64,000 nt of DNA, taken from JAICMB01 sp035295125 (GTDB lineage: Bacteria > Acidobacteriota > Terriglobia > Bryobacterales > Bryobacteraceae). This document shows, piece by piece, positions 33,812-42,892 of this stretch. The position numbers and the translations under genes are program-made. The notes under the pieces were generated by a model that was not told the DNA's origin, did not search any database, and saw only the letters and a list, made by a program, of their open reading frames with translations. Position 1 is the stretch's first letter, and the number at the start of each line of letters is the position of its first letter. The stretch lies in contig DATGJP010000067.1 of assembly GCA_035295125.1 (NCBI GenBank), positions 62,001-126,000 of the forward strand, read 5' to 3'.

Positions 33812-36505
33812 TTATGCCTCACGAAGAGCTGTGAACGGGTCTAATTTCGCCGCGCGCCGGGCTGGAAGATAGCTGGCGAGGACGGCGACAACAAACAAGA
33901 GCAGGGAGACGGAAAAGAACACAACCGGATCGTGCGGACGGACTCCGTACAGCAAGCTCGCCATCGCGGAGGCTGTGGCAGCGGCAAGGAGCAGACCCGC
34001 GGAGACTCCAATCGCGGCTAGTATGATGCCTTTCCGGACGATCAGTCTGAGAATCTCGGTGGGCCGTGCTCCCAATGCGATTCGGAGTCCGATTTCCCGC
34101 GACTTTTGACCGGCCATATAGGCCAGCAGCCCGTAGATTCCGATTGCGGCGAGGAGCAGCGCCACGATGGCAAATCCACCCACCAGATCGGCGGAAAAGT
34201 GCCGCGAGCCCAGAGAGCGATCGAGCAATTCGCTCATGGACGCGACGTCGTACACCGGCAACCCCGGGTCGATGGCTTGGACGTCGTGGCGAATCCGCTG
34301 CTCTAGAGTGCTCGCGGGCAGAGCGGTTCGCAACACAATACTGAAGTCACGGAAGACGACACCGGGCGCGGCATCGAACTTCTGGCACATCGGAACATAG
34401 ACGTGCGGAACGCCCTCGATGTCGAGTCCGTCGTGTTTAATATCCTTCACGATGCCGACAACCGTCAGCCACGGCCCTTGTCCCAGACGCAGGCGCCGGC
34501 CCACGGCGTCGCGGTCCGGCCAGTAACGTCGCGCGGTGGACTCGTCGAGGATCGCGACTCGCGGCTTCCCGTCTTCATCGGCGTCAGTGAAGAACCGGCC
34601 CCGAAGAAGGGGCGTTTGCATGACCTTGAAGTAGTCGGGGCTCACTAGAATATCGTCGGCCCGGAGATCGTCGACAGACTTGGAGGGACGGTCTTCTATC
34701 TTCAGTCCAAATTCGAGCGGAATTCCGGCGGCGGGGAGATCCGAGACGAAGCCGGCGCGATCGATGCCCGGAATGGAGTTCATGCGGCGCTCGAGTTCGC
34801 GGAAGAAACCGGATTGGCGATCGATGCTGCGGTATGGATCGAGTTTGGGATCGTCCGGATAGGGAAGATTGACGTTCGCGGCGACTACTTGAGACGGATT
34901 GAAACCGGGATTCTCCTGTAGCAGTGTACGCAAGGTCCGCACCAGCAAGCCCGCTCCGACCATCAGAACCACTGCAAGCGCGAGTTCGGCGACAATCAAC
35001 ACATCGCGAAGACGGGCAGTATTGACGCTGTGCCCGACGCCCCGGCCGCCTTCCCGCATTCCGGCGGACAGGGTGGAGCGCGTGGCGTGCAGGGCGGGCG
35101 CAAGACCGAAGAGCAGTCCGGTCAACAGGGAAATGAGCAGGGCGAATGACAGAACGGTCCAGTCGACGGTGACTTCGCTGAGCCGGGGAATCCTGGCTGG
35201 CATGAAGTGCAGGATCGACTGTAGAGTCGTGAACGTGAGGGCAATGCCTAAGCCGCCTCCGATGAAAGATAGGAGAACGGACTCGGTCAGCATCTGGCTG
35301 ACAATGCGTTGGCGGCTTGCTCCCAGGGCCGATCGGACAGCCATCTCGTGTTGACGCCCCGAGGCGCGGGCCAGCAGAAGATTGGCGACGTTCAATGAGA
35401 CGATGAAAACGATCATAATCACCGCTCCAAACATCATCAGGAGCAGCGGCCGGATGTTGCCCACGACGGCTTCCTGTAGCGGCTGAATCTCAATCGTCCA
35501 CTTAGCTTGTGGAGGGTAATCGGCCGGGAAGTCGCGTCTGATTTCGGCCGCCATGGCCGTCAGGCGAGCTTGCGCTTGGGCTAGCGTGATGCCCGGCTTC
35601 AGACGCCCGATTGCGGAAGGCATGGCGCGGGAGCTGCGGATTGGCTTGGCATCCGATGGACCGCTGAAACCTGAGGCGATCCATACCTCGACTTCATGAG
35701 CGCGTGGTAGGCCGGGATGTCGAAAGTCCGGCGGCAGCACACCGGTGATGGTGTAGGGATCGCTGTCGAGATGAATGGTACGTCCTAGGACATTCGGGTC
35801 GGCAGCGAAGTTCGTGCGCCAGAGGTTATCGCTAATGACGGCAGAGGGTGCAGCACCGGGGGTAAAGTCGCCAGGTCCGAAGAGCCTTCCAATCTGCGGC
35901 ATAACACGCAGAACGGAGAAGTACTCGGCAGTACTGAGGTGGAATTCAAGACGCTGCGGTTGCGACACGCCGGTCAAGTTCAAACTGCCGCGCGCATTGC
36001 CGGAGACATTTTCAAAGACGCCCGCGCGATATCTGAGGTCGTTCAGCTCAGGGACAGAGAATCGAACGCCATGCAATCCGATCCCGGGGTTGTTAAAGAA
36101 GACGCGCACCAGCCGGTCGGGCTCGGGGAAGGGCAACGAGCGGAGCAGCACCGCATTCACGACGCTGAAGATCGCGGTTGTGGCCCCAACGCCTAGAGCC
36201 AAGGTTAGGACCGCGACGATGGTGAATGCGGGTTTTGCGCGGAGCATGCGCACTCCGTAACGGAGGTCCTGAAAGAGAACTTCCAGGATGCGGACGCCGC
36301 GGGCTTCGCGGCATTCTTCCTTTACCTGCTCGATTCCGCCGACCAGGATGCGGGCTCGGCGTATCGCTTCCTCGCGCGATAATCCCGAATGGACCAGCTT
36401 TTCGACCTGGTTGTCAAAGTGGAAGCGAAGTTCCGAAGTCAGTTCGTCTTCGACTCTTTTGCGGCGGAACAACGAATTCAGGCGAAAGCGGACGTCGCTG
36501 AGCAT
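33812..36505 (-). CDS. MacB-like ADOP permease (duplicated FtsX-type)
   Basis: An 897-residue permease of the acidobacterial duplicated orphan permease type. The N-terminal 85 residues are the soluble ADOP region (LFRRKRVEDELTSELRFHFD, SREEAIRRARILVGG). Two halves follow, each with a MacB-type periplasmic domain and FtsX-type helices: one helix at about 95-118, three at about 390-500, and three at the C-terminal end with AGQKSREIGLRIALGA and YLPARRAAKLDP. The start MLSDVRF at 36505 is the usual family start; a longer frame begins 13 codons earlier. No ATPase or membrane fusion partner is adjacent, which is typical for these orphan permeases. The exported substrate is unknown. Confidence 0.9.
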   Translation of the reverse strand: MLSDVRFRLNSLFRRKRVEDELTSELRFHFDNQVEKLVHSGLSREEAIRRARILVGGIEQVKEECREARGVRILEVLFQDLRYGVRMLRAKPAFTIVAVLTLALGVGATTAIFSVVNAVLLRSLPFPEPDRLVRVFFNNPGIGLHGVRFSVPELNDLRYRAGVFENVSGNARGSLNLTGVSQPQRLEFHLSTAEYFSVLRVMPQIGRLFGPGDFTPGAAPSAVISDNLWRTNFAADPNVLGRTIHLDSDPYTITGVLPPDFRHPGLPRAHEVEVWIASGFSGPSDAKPIRSSRAMPSAIGRLKPGITLAQAQARLTAMAAEIRRDFPADYPPQAKWTIEIQPLQEAVVGNIRPLLLMMFGAVIMIVFIVSLNVANLLLARASGRQHEMAVRSALGASRQRIVSQMLTESVLLSFIGGGLGIALTFTTLQSILHFMPARIPRLSEVTVDWTVLSFALLISLLTGLLFGLAPALHATRSTLSAGMREGGRGVGHSVNTARLRDVLIVAELALAVVLMVGAGLLVRTLRTLLQENPGFNPSQVVAANVNLPYPDDPKLDPYRSIDRQSGFFRELERRMNSIPGIDRAGFVSDLPAAGIPLEFGLKIEDRPSKSVDDLRADDILVSPDYFKVMQTPLLRGRFFTDADEDGKPRVAILDESTARRYWPDRDAVGRRLRLGQGPWLTVVGIVKDIKHDGLDIEGVPHVYVPMCQKFDAAPGVVFRDFSIVLRTALPASTLEQRIRHDVQAIDPGLPVYDVASMSELLDRSLGSRHFSADLVGGFAIVALLLAAIGIYGLLAYMAGQKSREIGLRIALGARPTEILRLIVRKGIILAAIGVSAGLLLAAATASAMASLLYGVRPHDPVVFFSVSLLLFVVAVLASYLPARRAAKLDPFTALREA

Positions 36506-36673
36506 ACCCTGAGTCTCCCCTGTTGCTTCTACAGAAGGATACACGATCCTTTGTCGAAGTGCAAGGGGAGCGCGGATCAGCCGGTAACAAACCGGTGCTC
36601 AGGATACAATCCAACAGTGTCTGCATCCACCACCGTGGACCGGCAGGCTATGACGACAAGTTGAAAGCCTGCA

Positions 36674-37972
36674 TTAGCGCCGTTTTGTTTTTAAGACGAT
36701 TGGCGTGCCTTGGAAGCCGAAACGCTTGCGGAGCTGGTTCATAATGTAGCGCTCCGTAGAGAAATGCATGTTGGCGCCCTTGTCGGTGAATACCACAAAG
36801 GTCGGGGGCCGGATGGAGGACTGTGTCATGTAGTAGATCTTGATGTCCTGGTCGAAGGGGATCTGCTCGACAAAACGGTTCAGCTCTCCAGTGGTGATGC
36901 GCTTGGACGCATGCTCGAAAGTTTCGCGGATCAGCGGAAAAAGACGCTTTACACCTGAGCCGGTCTTGGCGGAAACGAAAACAATGGGTGCGTACTCCAG
37001 GAATTTCAGCTCGTCGCGTATCTTCTGCGTAAAGTCCTTCGGGCTCTTCTCGGATGAGATGTCCCACTTGTTCACGCACAGAATCAGGGCACGGCCTTCT
37101 TCATGTGCGTAGCCGGCAATCGTAGCGTCGGAGCCAACCACGCCTTCAGCGGCATCGAGCACCAGCACCACGACGTTTGCCATGCGGATGTGGCGGCGCG
37201 CCATCACCACACTGAGCTTCTCAGCCATCAGCTTGGTTTTGCCCTTGCGCCGGATCCCCGCAGTGTCGACGAACACGTATTCCGTGCCGTCGTGTTCGAC
37301 GGTCTCGTCGACGGCGTCGCGCGTGGTGCCGGCGACAGGAGAGACAATCGATCGCTCGGAACCGACCAGCGCGTTCAACAGCGTCGATTTGCCGACATTG
37401 GGACGGCCGATGATGGCCACCTTGATGTGAGGCTTTTCGGCTTCGGTGGTTTCCTCCGACTTTTTTGCGAAGCCTGCCGTGACGTGATCGAGCAGTTCGG
37501 CGAGTCCGAGGCGGTGCTCCGCCGAGACCGGGAAAACGTCGGGAAAACCCAAGGCGTAGAATTCGTGCGCCAGCGATTCACGCGCGCCAATATCCACCTT
37601 GTTCACCGCGACAGCGACCGGTTTGCCAAGCTGGCGCAGCATCTTCGCCAGGTCGCGATCGATACCGGTAATCTCGGTGCGGCCATCGATCAGGTAGATG
37701 ATGTGGGCGGCGCGGTCGAGGGCGAAGCGCGCCTGCTTCAGGATTTCGGTGGGGATCATCTCGGCATCGTTGGGAATGATGCCGCCGGTATCGACCAGCT
37801 CGAACTGCCGCCCCTCGTGCTCGGTCTCACCCTGGATACGGTCGCGAGTAATACCGGGTTCATCGCCAACGATGGAGCGCCGTTGTCCGAGGATGGCATT
37901 GAAAAGTGTTGACTTGCCGACGTTCGGCCGTCCAACGATTACGATAAGTGGCAATTCCGGCTCATTGGCCAT
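36674..37972 (-). CDS. der: ribosome-assembly GTPase Der (EngA)
   Basis: A 432-residue GTPase with two tandem G domains and a C-terminal KH-like domain, needed for 50S ribosomal subunit maturation. Domain 1 has GRPNVGKS near residue 14, DTGG and NKVD. Domain 2 has GRPNVGKS (about 191), DTAG and NKWD. The KH-like domain covers about 355-432 and ends in a basic tail (TKRR). It is an essential, widely conserved gene and shows no unusual features. It is flanked by a short gap on each side and is probably transcribed separately from the dehydrogenase gene upstream. Confidence 0.96.
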   Translation of the reverse strand: MANEPELPLIVIVGRPNVGKSTLFNAILGQRRSIVGDEPGITRDRIQGETEHEGRQFELVDTGGIIPNDAEMIPTEILKQARFALDRAAHIIYLIDGRTEITGIDRDLAKMLRQLGKPVAVAVNKVDIGARESLAHEFYALGFPDVFPVSAEHRLGLAELLDHVTAGFAKKSEETTEAEKPHIKVAIIGRPNVGKSTLLNALVGSERSIVSPVAGTTRDAVDETVEHDGTEYVFVDTAGIRRKGKTKLMAEKLSVVMARRHIRMANVVVLVLDAAEGVVGSDATIAGYAHEEGRALILCVNKWDISSEKSPKDFTQKIRDELKFLEYAPIVFVSAKTGSGVKRLFPLIRETFEHASKRITTGELNRFVEQIPFDQDIKIYYMTQSSIRPPTFVVFTDKGANMHFSTERYIMNQLRKRFGFQGTPIVLKTKRR

Positions 37973-38012
37973 CCATGCTCAGGTTAGCAGGGTGAGTTGC
38001 GCCGATCGCCGA

Positions 38013-38879
38013 TTATTGTCCACTGCGCGCGATGGCTGACCAGTCCTTATCCCCGTCGCCGCGCGCGATGGCCGCCAGGAATCGATCGCGCAGGACGCTT
38101 CCAAAGGGCATTGGAACCGTAACCTCCTCCGCGGCTCCGAGAGCGAGCTTGACGTCTTTATACCCGAGTTTGAGTTTGAATCCGGCTGGATCGAAGCGCT
38201 CGTCCGCGATGATATTTCCATAATTCTCGAAGACAGGCGAACGGAACACTGATCCGTTGACGATTTCGAGCCACTGCTTAGGATCGAGCCCCGATTCGCG
38301 CAGGAGCGCATAGATCTCGCCGAAACTCTCCAGCATGATGGCGAGCAGGAGATTGCCGCTCAGCTTGAGGACGTTTGCCTTCCAGGGCTCTGCCGCGACC
38401 ACAAAAGTCTTTTGTCCGATGGCATCGAACAACGGTTGCGCTCGCGAAACTGCACCCGGATCGCCCGCAGCGACAACAATGAGTTTGGCCCTCTCGGCCG
38501 TGTCAGGGCGGCCAAATACCGGCGCCGCGACGTACTTCTGGCCCGCATGTCCATGAACGTCCGCAATTCGGCGCGAGCAGCCCGGACTGATAGTGCTCAA
38601 GGAAACGTGCAGGCCGTCGCGCCCGAGGGCTTCCGCGATGCCGTTCTCACCGAGAACGACTCCTTCGACCGCGCCATCGTCCGCTAGCATCGTGAGAACC
38701 ACGCCTCCCGCACAGACCTCCGCGGGCGTGTTGGCGATATGCGCACCGTCTGCTTGAAGCGCCTCGGCCTTTGATCGGGTGCGATTGTATACGGTCAACT
38801 CGTGACCGCCGCGTATGAGGTTGCGCGCAATCGCATAACCCATGTTCCCAAGTCCTATGAAGCCAATTTGCATGCACAT
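38013..38879 (-). CDS. NAD(P)-dependent 3-hydroxyisobutyrate dehydrogenase-family enzyme
   Basis: A 288-residue beta-hydroxyacid dehydrogenase. The Rossmann motif GFIGLGNMG lies at 6-14, with NRT at the end of beta 2, which favours NADPH. The catalytic-site signature has changed from the usual DAPVSGG to AAPVFGRPD. The catalytic Lys lies in WKANVLKLSGN, where the family has (K)-x-x-N. The sequence resembles the GLYR1/short-chain semialdehyde reductase subgroup more than true HibD. The start may be the ATG at 38879 or one two codons later. It lies alone between der and the DUF4214 gene. Confidence 0.88.
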   Translation of the reverse strand: MCMQIGFIGLGNMGYAIARNLIRGGHELTVYNRTRSKAEALQADGAHIANTPAEVCAGGVVLTMLADDGAVEGVVLGENGIAEALGRDGLHVSLSTISPGCSRRIADVHGHAGQKYVAAPVFGRPDTAERAKLIVVAAGDPGAVSRAQPLFDAIGQKTFVVAAEPWKANVLKLSGNLLLAIMLESFGEIYALLRESGLDPKQWLEIVNGSVFRSPVFENYGNIIADERFDPAGFKLKLGYKDVKLALGAAEEVTVPMPFGSVLRDRFLAAIARGDGDKDWSAIARSGQ

Positions 38880-39041
38880 AGGATGCTGGGACAGTAATTG
38901 GGTTGCGTGAAAGTGAAACCGGCTCAGGTTGTCAGACTGCCGACAAATTAAAACCTTGAGCGATGGGAAGTCACAGGCCAGACGAGAACGCCCTCCAGCT
39001 TTCCAACCGCCGGTTCACGCAGAGGTCAGGTGGCACAGTGC

Positions 39042-40622
39042 TTACTGCGCGAAGCGATTCAGGTATTCAGTGCCTGTGATGAAGCTGCCGATAGCGCCGG
39101 GGAGGGCGTTTGGATCGGTTAGTGTGTTTGTCCAGAAGGTCAGGCCGGATGAATCGGCGGTGCGGCGCAGAAAACCCATATACAGCAAATTGGCGTATGC
39201 GCGGGGGCGGACCCTGGCGTCATACTCGGAACTGCGCACGAATTGATCGACCATGTCCGCGCGCGTGAAGCCGCCGCCGTTCAACAGGGCGACATAATAG
39301 GACTGACCGGCGGGGTCCGGATCACGGCCCATGATGTTGCGGTACATCTGGGTGACAAAGGATGGGTTATCCAGGGTTCCGTATACGGACTGAAACTCCG
39401 GCGAATTCAGGAATGAATTCAGGGCAGTCGCGGCCGGAGTGCCGGAATGCACGGAAGTGAACCAGAACCACCAGCCCGTAAAATCGGGGTCACGATTGAA
39501 AACGGCAAAGTACAGCTTGATGATGTACAGGCCGTTAGTGCTGAATTCGGGGCTTGTGAAAAAGGCAGCGGCGGCCTGCGACCGCGTCTGAGAACCGTTA
39601 GCGAGCGCGCCGCTCCAGTATGCCAGCCCGGCGGTGTCGGCGTCACGATCGAGCAGGTCGAGGTAGAGCTGCCGGACAAATGGCATATCCGTGAATGCGA
39701 CCACGCCGGAATTCGGATCCAGCATTAACGACGACTCGTCAACCGCCTCGAAATCGGTTCCATTCAGGTTTCGCATCTGGGAGAGGTCGTCGTTATTCCA
39801 GCGATCGTCCGGCGCGCCTGAGATGTACCAGGAAGACCCGTTATCGGCCAGGATCATGCCGTAACGTTGCAGGGCCCGCAGGATGACCTGCATTTCCGGC
39901 GCGTACCCCGATATATCGAAATTCGCCTTGAGGCGGAAGCGCTGACCCATGGGCGGGTAGGTCGTATCCGTAAGGCTGGAAGCCTGGTGCCTCGCCGGCC
40001 AGATGAAGGCCTTTTGTGTGCGCGGGGCGGTGAAACGCAAGGCGTGTCGAATCTCGCCCGCAGCCACCTCATCGTAACGAACGAGACCCGGGAACATCGG
40101 AAGTCCGGCGGCATCCGCCGAGGTCCACGTGGATGGACGAAGCTTGTTCGATTTGAGGTCGAAGACTGCTCCCGACCCGGCGCTCCACGAACCGTCCGTC
40201 TGCGGATAGGCCGAGTAGACCTCGTATAGCACGCAGTTATCGCGATCAATCACGAGCACGTGGCGGTCACCCGAACTCTGCGCCCCGCCCTCAATGGGGG
40301 CGTTTGCCGGAATGGGATAAGGTCCGGGGTCGCTTTCGTCGGAATACTGGAATGTGATCGGGACCTTAGCCTGGTTCCCGGGCACAGTCGTGAATGGAAT
40401 GCCGATGGGACCACCGTCCCAAAGTCCCGAGCCGAAGTCGGAGTGCCCCGGGCTTGTCAGGCCGATGCGATTCACGTACGCTGCCGAGTTGGCATGAACG
40501 GGCAGCGAGTCGACACGCGCGTTCCAGACATTGTTCACCGGAAACACCGGACAATTGTCGATCATCTGCGCGGCCGCGGATGACGCAAGACTCAGGAAAA
40601 GCAGGACGGAGCGCCACAACAT
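39042..40622 (-). CDS. exported protein with C-terminal DUF4214 repeats
   Basis: A 526-residue exported protein. A signal peptide (1-18) is followed by a domain of about 290 residues with a DNCPVFPVNNVWN start, a secreted hydrolase- or lectin-like region I cannot name. From about residue 310 there are three to four DUF4214 units of about 60 residues each (patterns FVRQLYLDLLDRDAD, FVTQMYRNIMGRDPDP, LLYMGFLRR). DUF4214 repeats are found in many secreted and surface proteins; their role is unknown, possibly in adhesion or S-layer-type assembly. The gene is a single unit. The gap upstream of the dehydrogenase (38880-39041) shows nothing further. Confidence 0.85.
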   Translation of the reverse strand: MLWRSVLLFLSLASSAAAQMIDNCPVFPVNNVWNARVDSLPVHANSAAYVNRIGLTSPGHSDFGSGLWDGGPIGIPFTTVPGNQAKVPITFQYSDESDPGPYPIPANAPIEGGAQSSGDRHVLVIDRDNCVLYEVYSAYPQTDGSWSAGSGAVFDLKSNKLRPSTWTSADAAGLPMFPGLVRYDEVAAGEIRHALRFTAPRTQKAFIWPARHQASSLTDTTYPPMGQRFRLKANFDISGYAPEMQVILRALQRYGMILADNGSSWYISGAPDDRWNNDDLSQMRNLNGTDFEAVDESSLMLDPNSGVVAFTDMPFVRQLYLDLLDRDADTAGLAYWSGALANGSQTRSQAAAAFFTSPEFSTNGLYIIKLYFAVFNRDPDFTGWWFWFTSVHSGTPAATALNSFLNSPEFQSVYGTLDNPSFVTQMYRNIMGRDPDPAGQSYYVALLNGGGFTRADMVDQFVRSSEYDARVRPRAYANLLYMGFLRRTADSSGLTFWTNTLTDPNALPGAIGSFITGTEYLNRFAQ

Positions 40623-40669
40623 CTCACTGTGAGCTTAACGCCCGCCCGGGGAATTGAATATCGGCAAAA

Positions 40670-41929
40670 CTACTGAGATTCCCGTAGCCAGCGTACGATG
40701 TGCTGCGCGATTTCTTCGCCGGCGTCCTCCTGAACGAAGTGGCCGGCGCCGGCGATGGGCAGCGGCGGCGCGCTGTTGCGGAAGATGGAGCGGAGGCGTG
40801 CTTCCGCGGGCGCTGTAATCGGGTCCTCTACGCCCCAAGGCAATAAGACAGGTAAATCCAGGGTTCGCAGGCGCTCGATGGCGACCCGATTGTCGTAAGC
40901 GCCGGGAGCGTCGCGGCGGATCGGCACGAGGCGGGGGAACACCAGTGCGCCGGTTTGGTATTCACGTGACGGAAAGGGCGCCTGGTAGGCAGCAGCTTCT
41001 TCCGTGGTGAGCGACCGCTTTCGCAGGGTGTTCGCCATGAGCTTAGGAAGGTCGAGCATTTCGACGCGTTGCGAAAAACGGCGCCAGTTCAGGAACGCTT
41101 CCCCGCGCATACGTCCGTCGGAGATGCCGGTGTTCATGGCGACCAGGCGCGCAAAGCGTTCGGGCATTTGGGAAAGGACTCGGAGACCGATCAGGCCGCC
41201 CCAATCCTGGCAGACCAGCGTGATGCGTTCAAGGTGGAGGGCTTTTAGAAACTCCCGCATCCAGCGGACGTGTGCTTTGTAGCTGTAGACGTGCGGCTTC
41301 ACGGGCTTGTCGGAGCGGCCAAATCCGATCAGGTCCGGCACAATGACGCGACCGGCTTCCGCGAGCGGCGGAATCATGTGGCGATACAGGTAACCCCAGG
41401 TAGGCTCGCCGTGGAGCATCAGGATGGGATCGCCCGCGCCCTGCTCGACATAGGCCACGCGCAAGCCTTCAACTTCAACGTACTTTGGTTCGTAGGGAAA
41501 GCCGGGAAGGTTGGCGAACCGTTCCTCGGGTGTACGGAGCACGGAACCTTCCGGCCAACTCACAGGGATCTTTGCGAACTGCGCGACTTTGGCCACATCG
41601 GCTGGGTTCAGCCCTTCGCCCACTTCAGCAACCCACAGGCAGACGGACAGCAGATCGGCGTCAATTTCGTGCTCCGGCGGGCGGGGTTCGTAGCGATCCC
41701 AGAAGCCGTAGACCGTGGCCATTGAGGGACGTCCACGGCCTAAGTCCGCCAGTTCGAGTGCATAGAGATGGTCGTGGGCGGAACGCCAGTAAACGCGGCC
41801 GGCTCGCATGCCGGTGGCTGCCTCTATGGAGGCGGCAACTTCGGGACGCACGTCCAATTCCTGCTCCCAGATCAGCGGGTCGGATCTCAGGTAGCTCAGT
41901 TCTTCCGACGCCGGGACGATGAAGTTCAT
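40670..41929 (-). CDS. haloalkane dehalogenase-like hydrolase with N-terminal extension
   Basis: A 419-residue alpha/beta hydrolase. Residues 131-419 match the HLD-I subfamily (DhlA type): HGEPTWGYLYR with His173 (oxyanion), Glu175 and Trp178; the nucleophile Asp242 followed by Trp243 (QDWGG); the acid Asp369; and the base His397 (GAGHFVQED). Halide-binding Trp residues are present. Residues 1-125 are an extra domain with no motif I recognise; DhlA-type enzymes are usually about 310 residues and lack it. Family reaction: hydrolytic removal of halide from alkyl halides, with many members acting on unknown substrates. Its start overlaps the stop of the second hydrolase gene as ATGA. Confidence 0.85.
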   Translation of the reverse strand: MNFIVPASEELSYLRSDPLIWEQELDVRPEVAASIEAATGMRAGRVYWRSAHDHLYALELADLGRGRPSMATVYGFWDRYEPRPPEHEIDADLLSVCLWVAEVGEGLNPADVAKVAQFAKIPVSWPEGSVLRTPEERFANLPGFPYEPKYVEVEGLRVAYVEQGAGDPILMLHGEPTWGYLYRHMIPPLAEAGRVIVPDLIGFGRSDKPVKPHVYSYKAHVRWMREFLKALHLERITLVCQDWGGLIGLRVLSQMPERFARLVAMNTGISDGRMRGEAFLNWRRFSQRVEMLDLPKLMANTLRKRSLTTEEAAAYQAPFPSREYQTGALVFPRLVPIRRDAPGAYDNRVAIERLRTLDLPVLLPWGVEDPITAPAEARLRSIFRNSAPPLPIAGAGHFVQEDAGEEIAQHIVRWLRESQ

Positions 41930-42852
41930 ATTTTCGGCCCTACAGCCCGGTTCAGGAAGTCGCGAATGGCGGCCGCCAGATCTGGTCCGCGATCGTCCTG
42001 GAGAAAATGACGCGCATTATCGAATAAAATCGGCCCTTCAGCGTGGGGCAGAAGCTCCTTCAGTCGATTGCAGGTTTCCATCGGGAACACCTCGTCCTCC
42101 GGCGCCCAGAGCAACTGGATCGGGATCTGCGCCAGTTCCGGCAGGCGTTTCTCAATCATCAGCATGTCGGCCCAGCCGCGATCGCCTTCGCGCATGGGGA
42201 TTGTACGCGGCCACGTGAGCACGACGTGGTCGGAATCCGGCTCGTCAAAAACGTGATGATAGCCGCGCGCTTCGGTTTCCGTCATGCCGCGCCGCGTGGT
42301 CGCCGACGGGCCGTGATGCGAGAGAACTTTGTGGCGTCGCATGAAGAAAGGGCCGATCAGAGGGGCGTGCCAGGTAGTCCAGGGCCGCGGTGACAAATGA
42401 AATTTGCTTAACAGGCCAGTGAAAAGCCAGGTGTTCATCAGCACTAATGCCGAGAGCCGCTCGAGCCTTTGTAGTGCAGCACCAACACCTTGCGGTCCAC
42501 CCCAGTCCTGTCCGACGACGACGAATCCGCGGAGCCACAACTGATCCATGAAAGAAACGAGGTCTGCGATGTGGTGCGTCAGAGTGAGTGAGGCGTCCAT
42601 GCGGGGATGTTCGGAGTAGCCGGCGCCGATCCAGTCGGGGGCGATGACCCTGTAGCCAGCCTTCACGAGGGGATCGATAAAATCGCGGTAGAGGAAGCCC
42701 CAGGTTGGATTGCCGGAAAGCAGCAGAACGGGGCGCGCCGAGCGGTCGCCTTCGTCGATGTAGGACATGGTTCGGCCATTGACGTCAATGGCCTTTTGGT
42801 CCCAGGGAAATAGCGGTACCAGCCAGTCCGGCTTCATTATTCTTGGGAGCAT
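41926..42852 (-). CDS. second haloalkane dehalogenase-like alpha/beta hydrolase
   Basis: A 308-residue alpha/beta hydrolase of standard length. The nucleophile Asp116 is in GQDWGG, the acid is Asp253 and the base His282 (NARHFLQDD). Asn48 (SGNPTW) takes the halide-stabilising place used by HLD-II/III enzymes, but Ser46 replaces the His of the usual HGNP motif. It is therefore a different subfamily from the coupled downstream gene. I chose the ATG at 42852, where the fold begins; an ATG five codons later is also possible and a much longer frame would run into the divergent glycosyltransferase gene. Exact substrate unknown. Confidence 0.82.
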   Translation of the reverse strand: MLPRIMKPDWLVPLFPWDQKAIDVNGRTMSYIDEGDRSARPVLLLSGNPTWGFLYRDFIDPLVKAGYRVIAPDWIGAGYSEHPRMDASLTLTHHIADLVSFMDQLWLRGFVVVGQDWGGPQGVGAALQRLERLSALVLMNTWLFTGLLSKFHLSPRPWTTWHAPLIGPFFMRRHKVLSHHGPSATTRRGMTETEARGYHHVFDEPDSDHVVLTWPRTIPMREGDRGWADMLMIEKRLPELAQIPIQLLWAPEDEVFPMETCNRLKELLPHAEGPILFDNARHFLQDDRGPDLAAAIRDFLNRAVGPKI

Positions 42853-42892
42853 ATTGATTTCCGATGTTAGCTTACAATTATGAACGTGGCCT

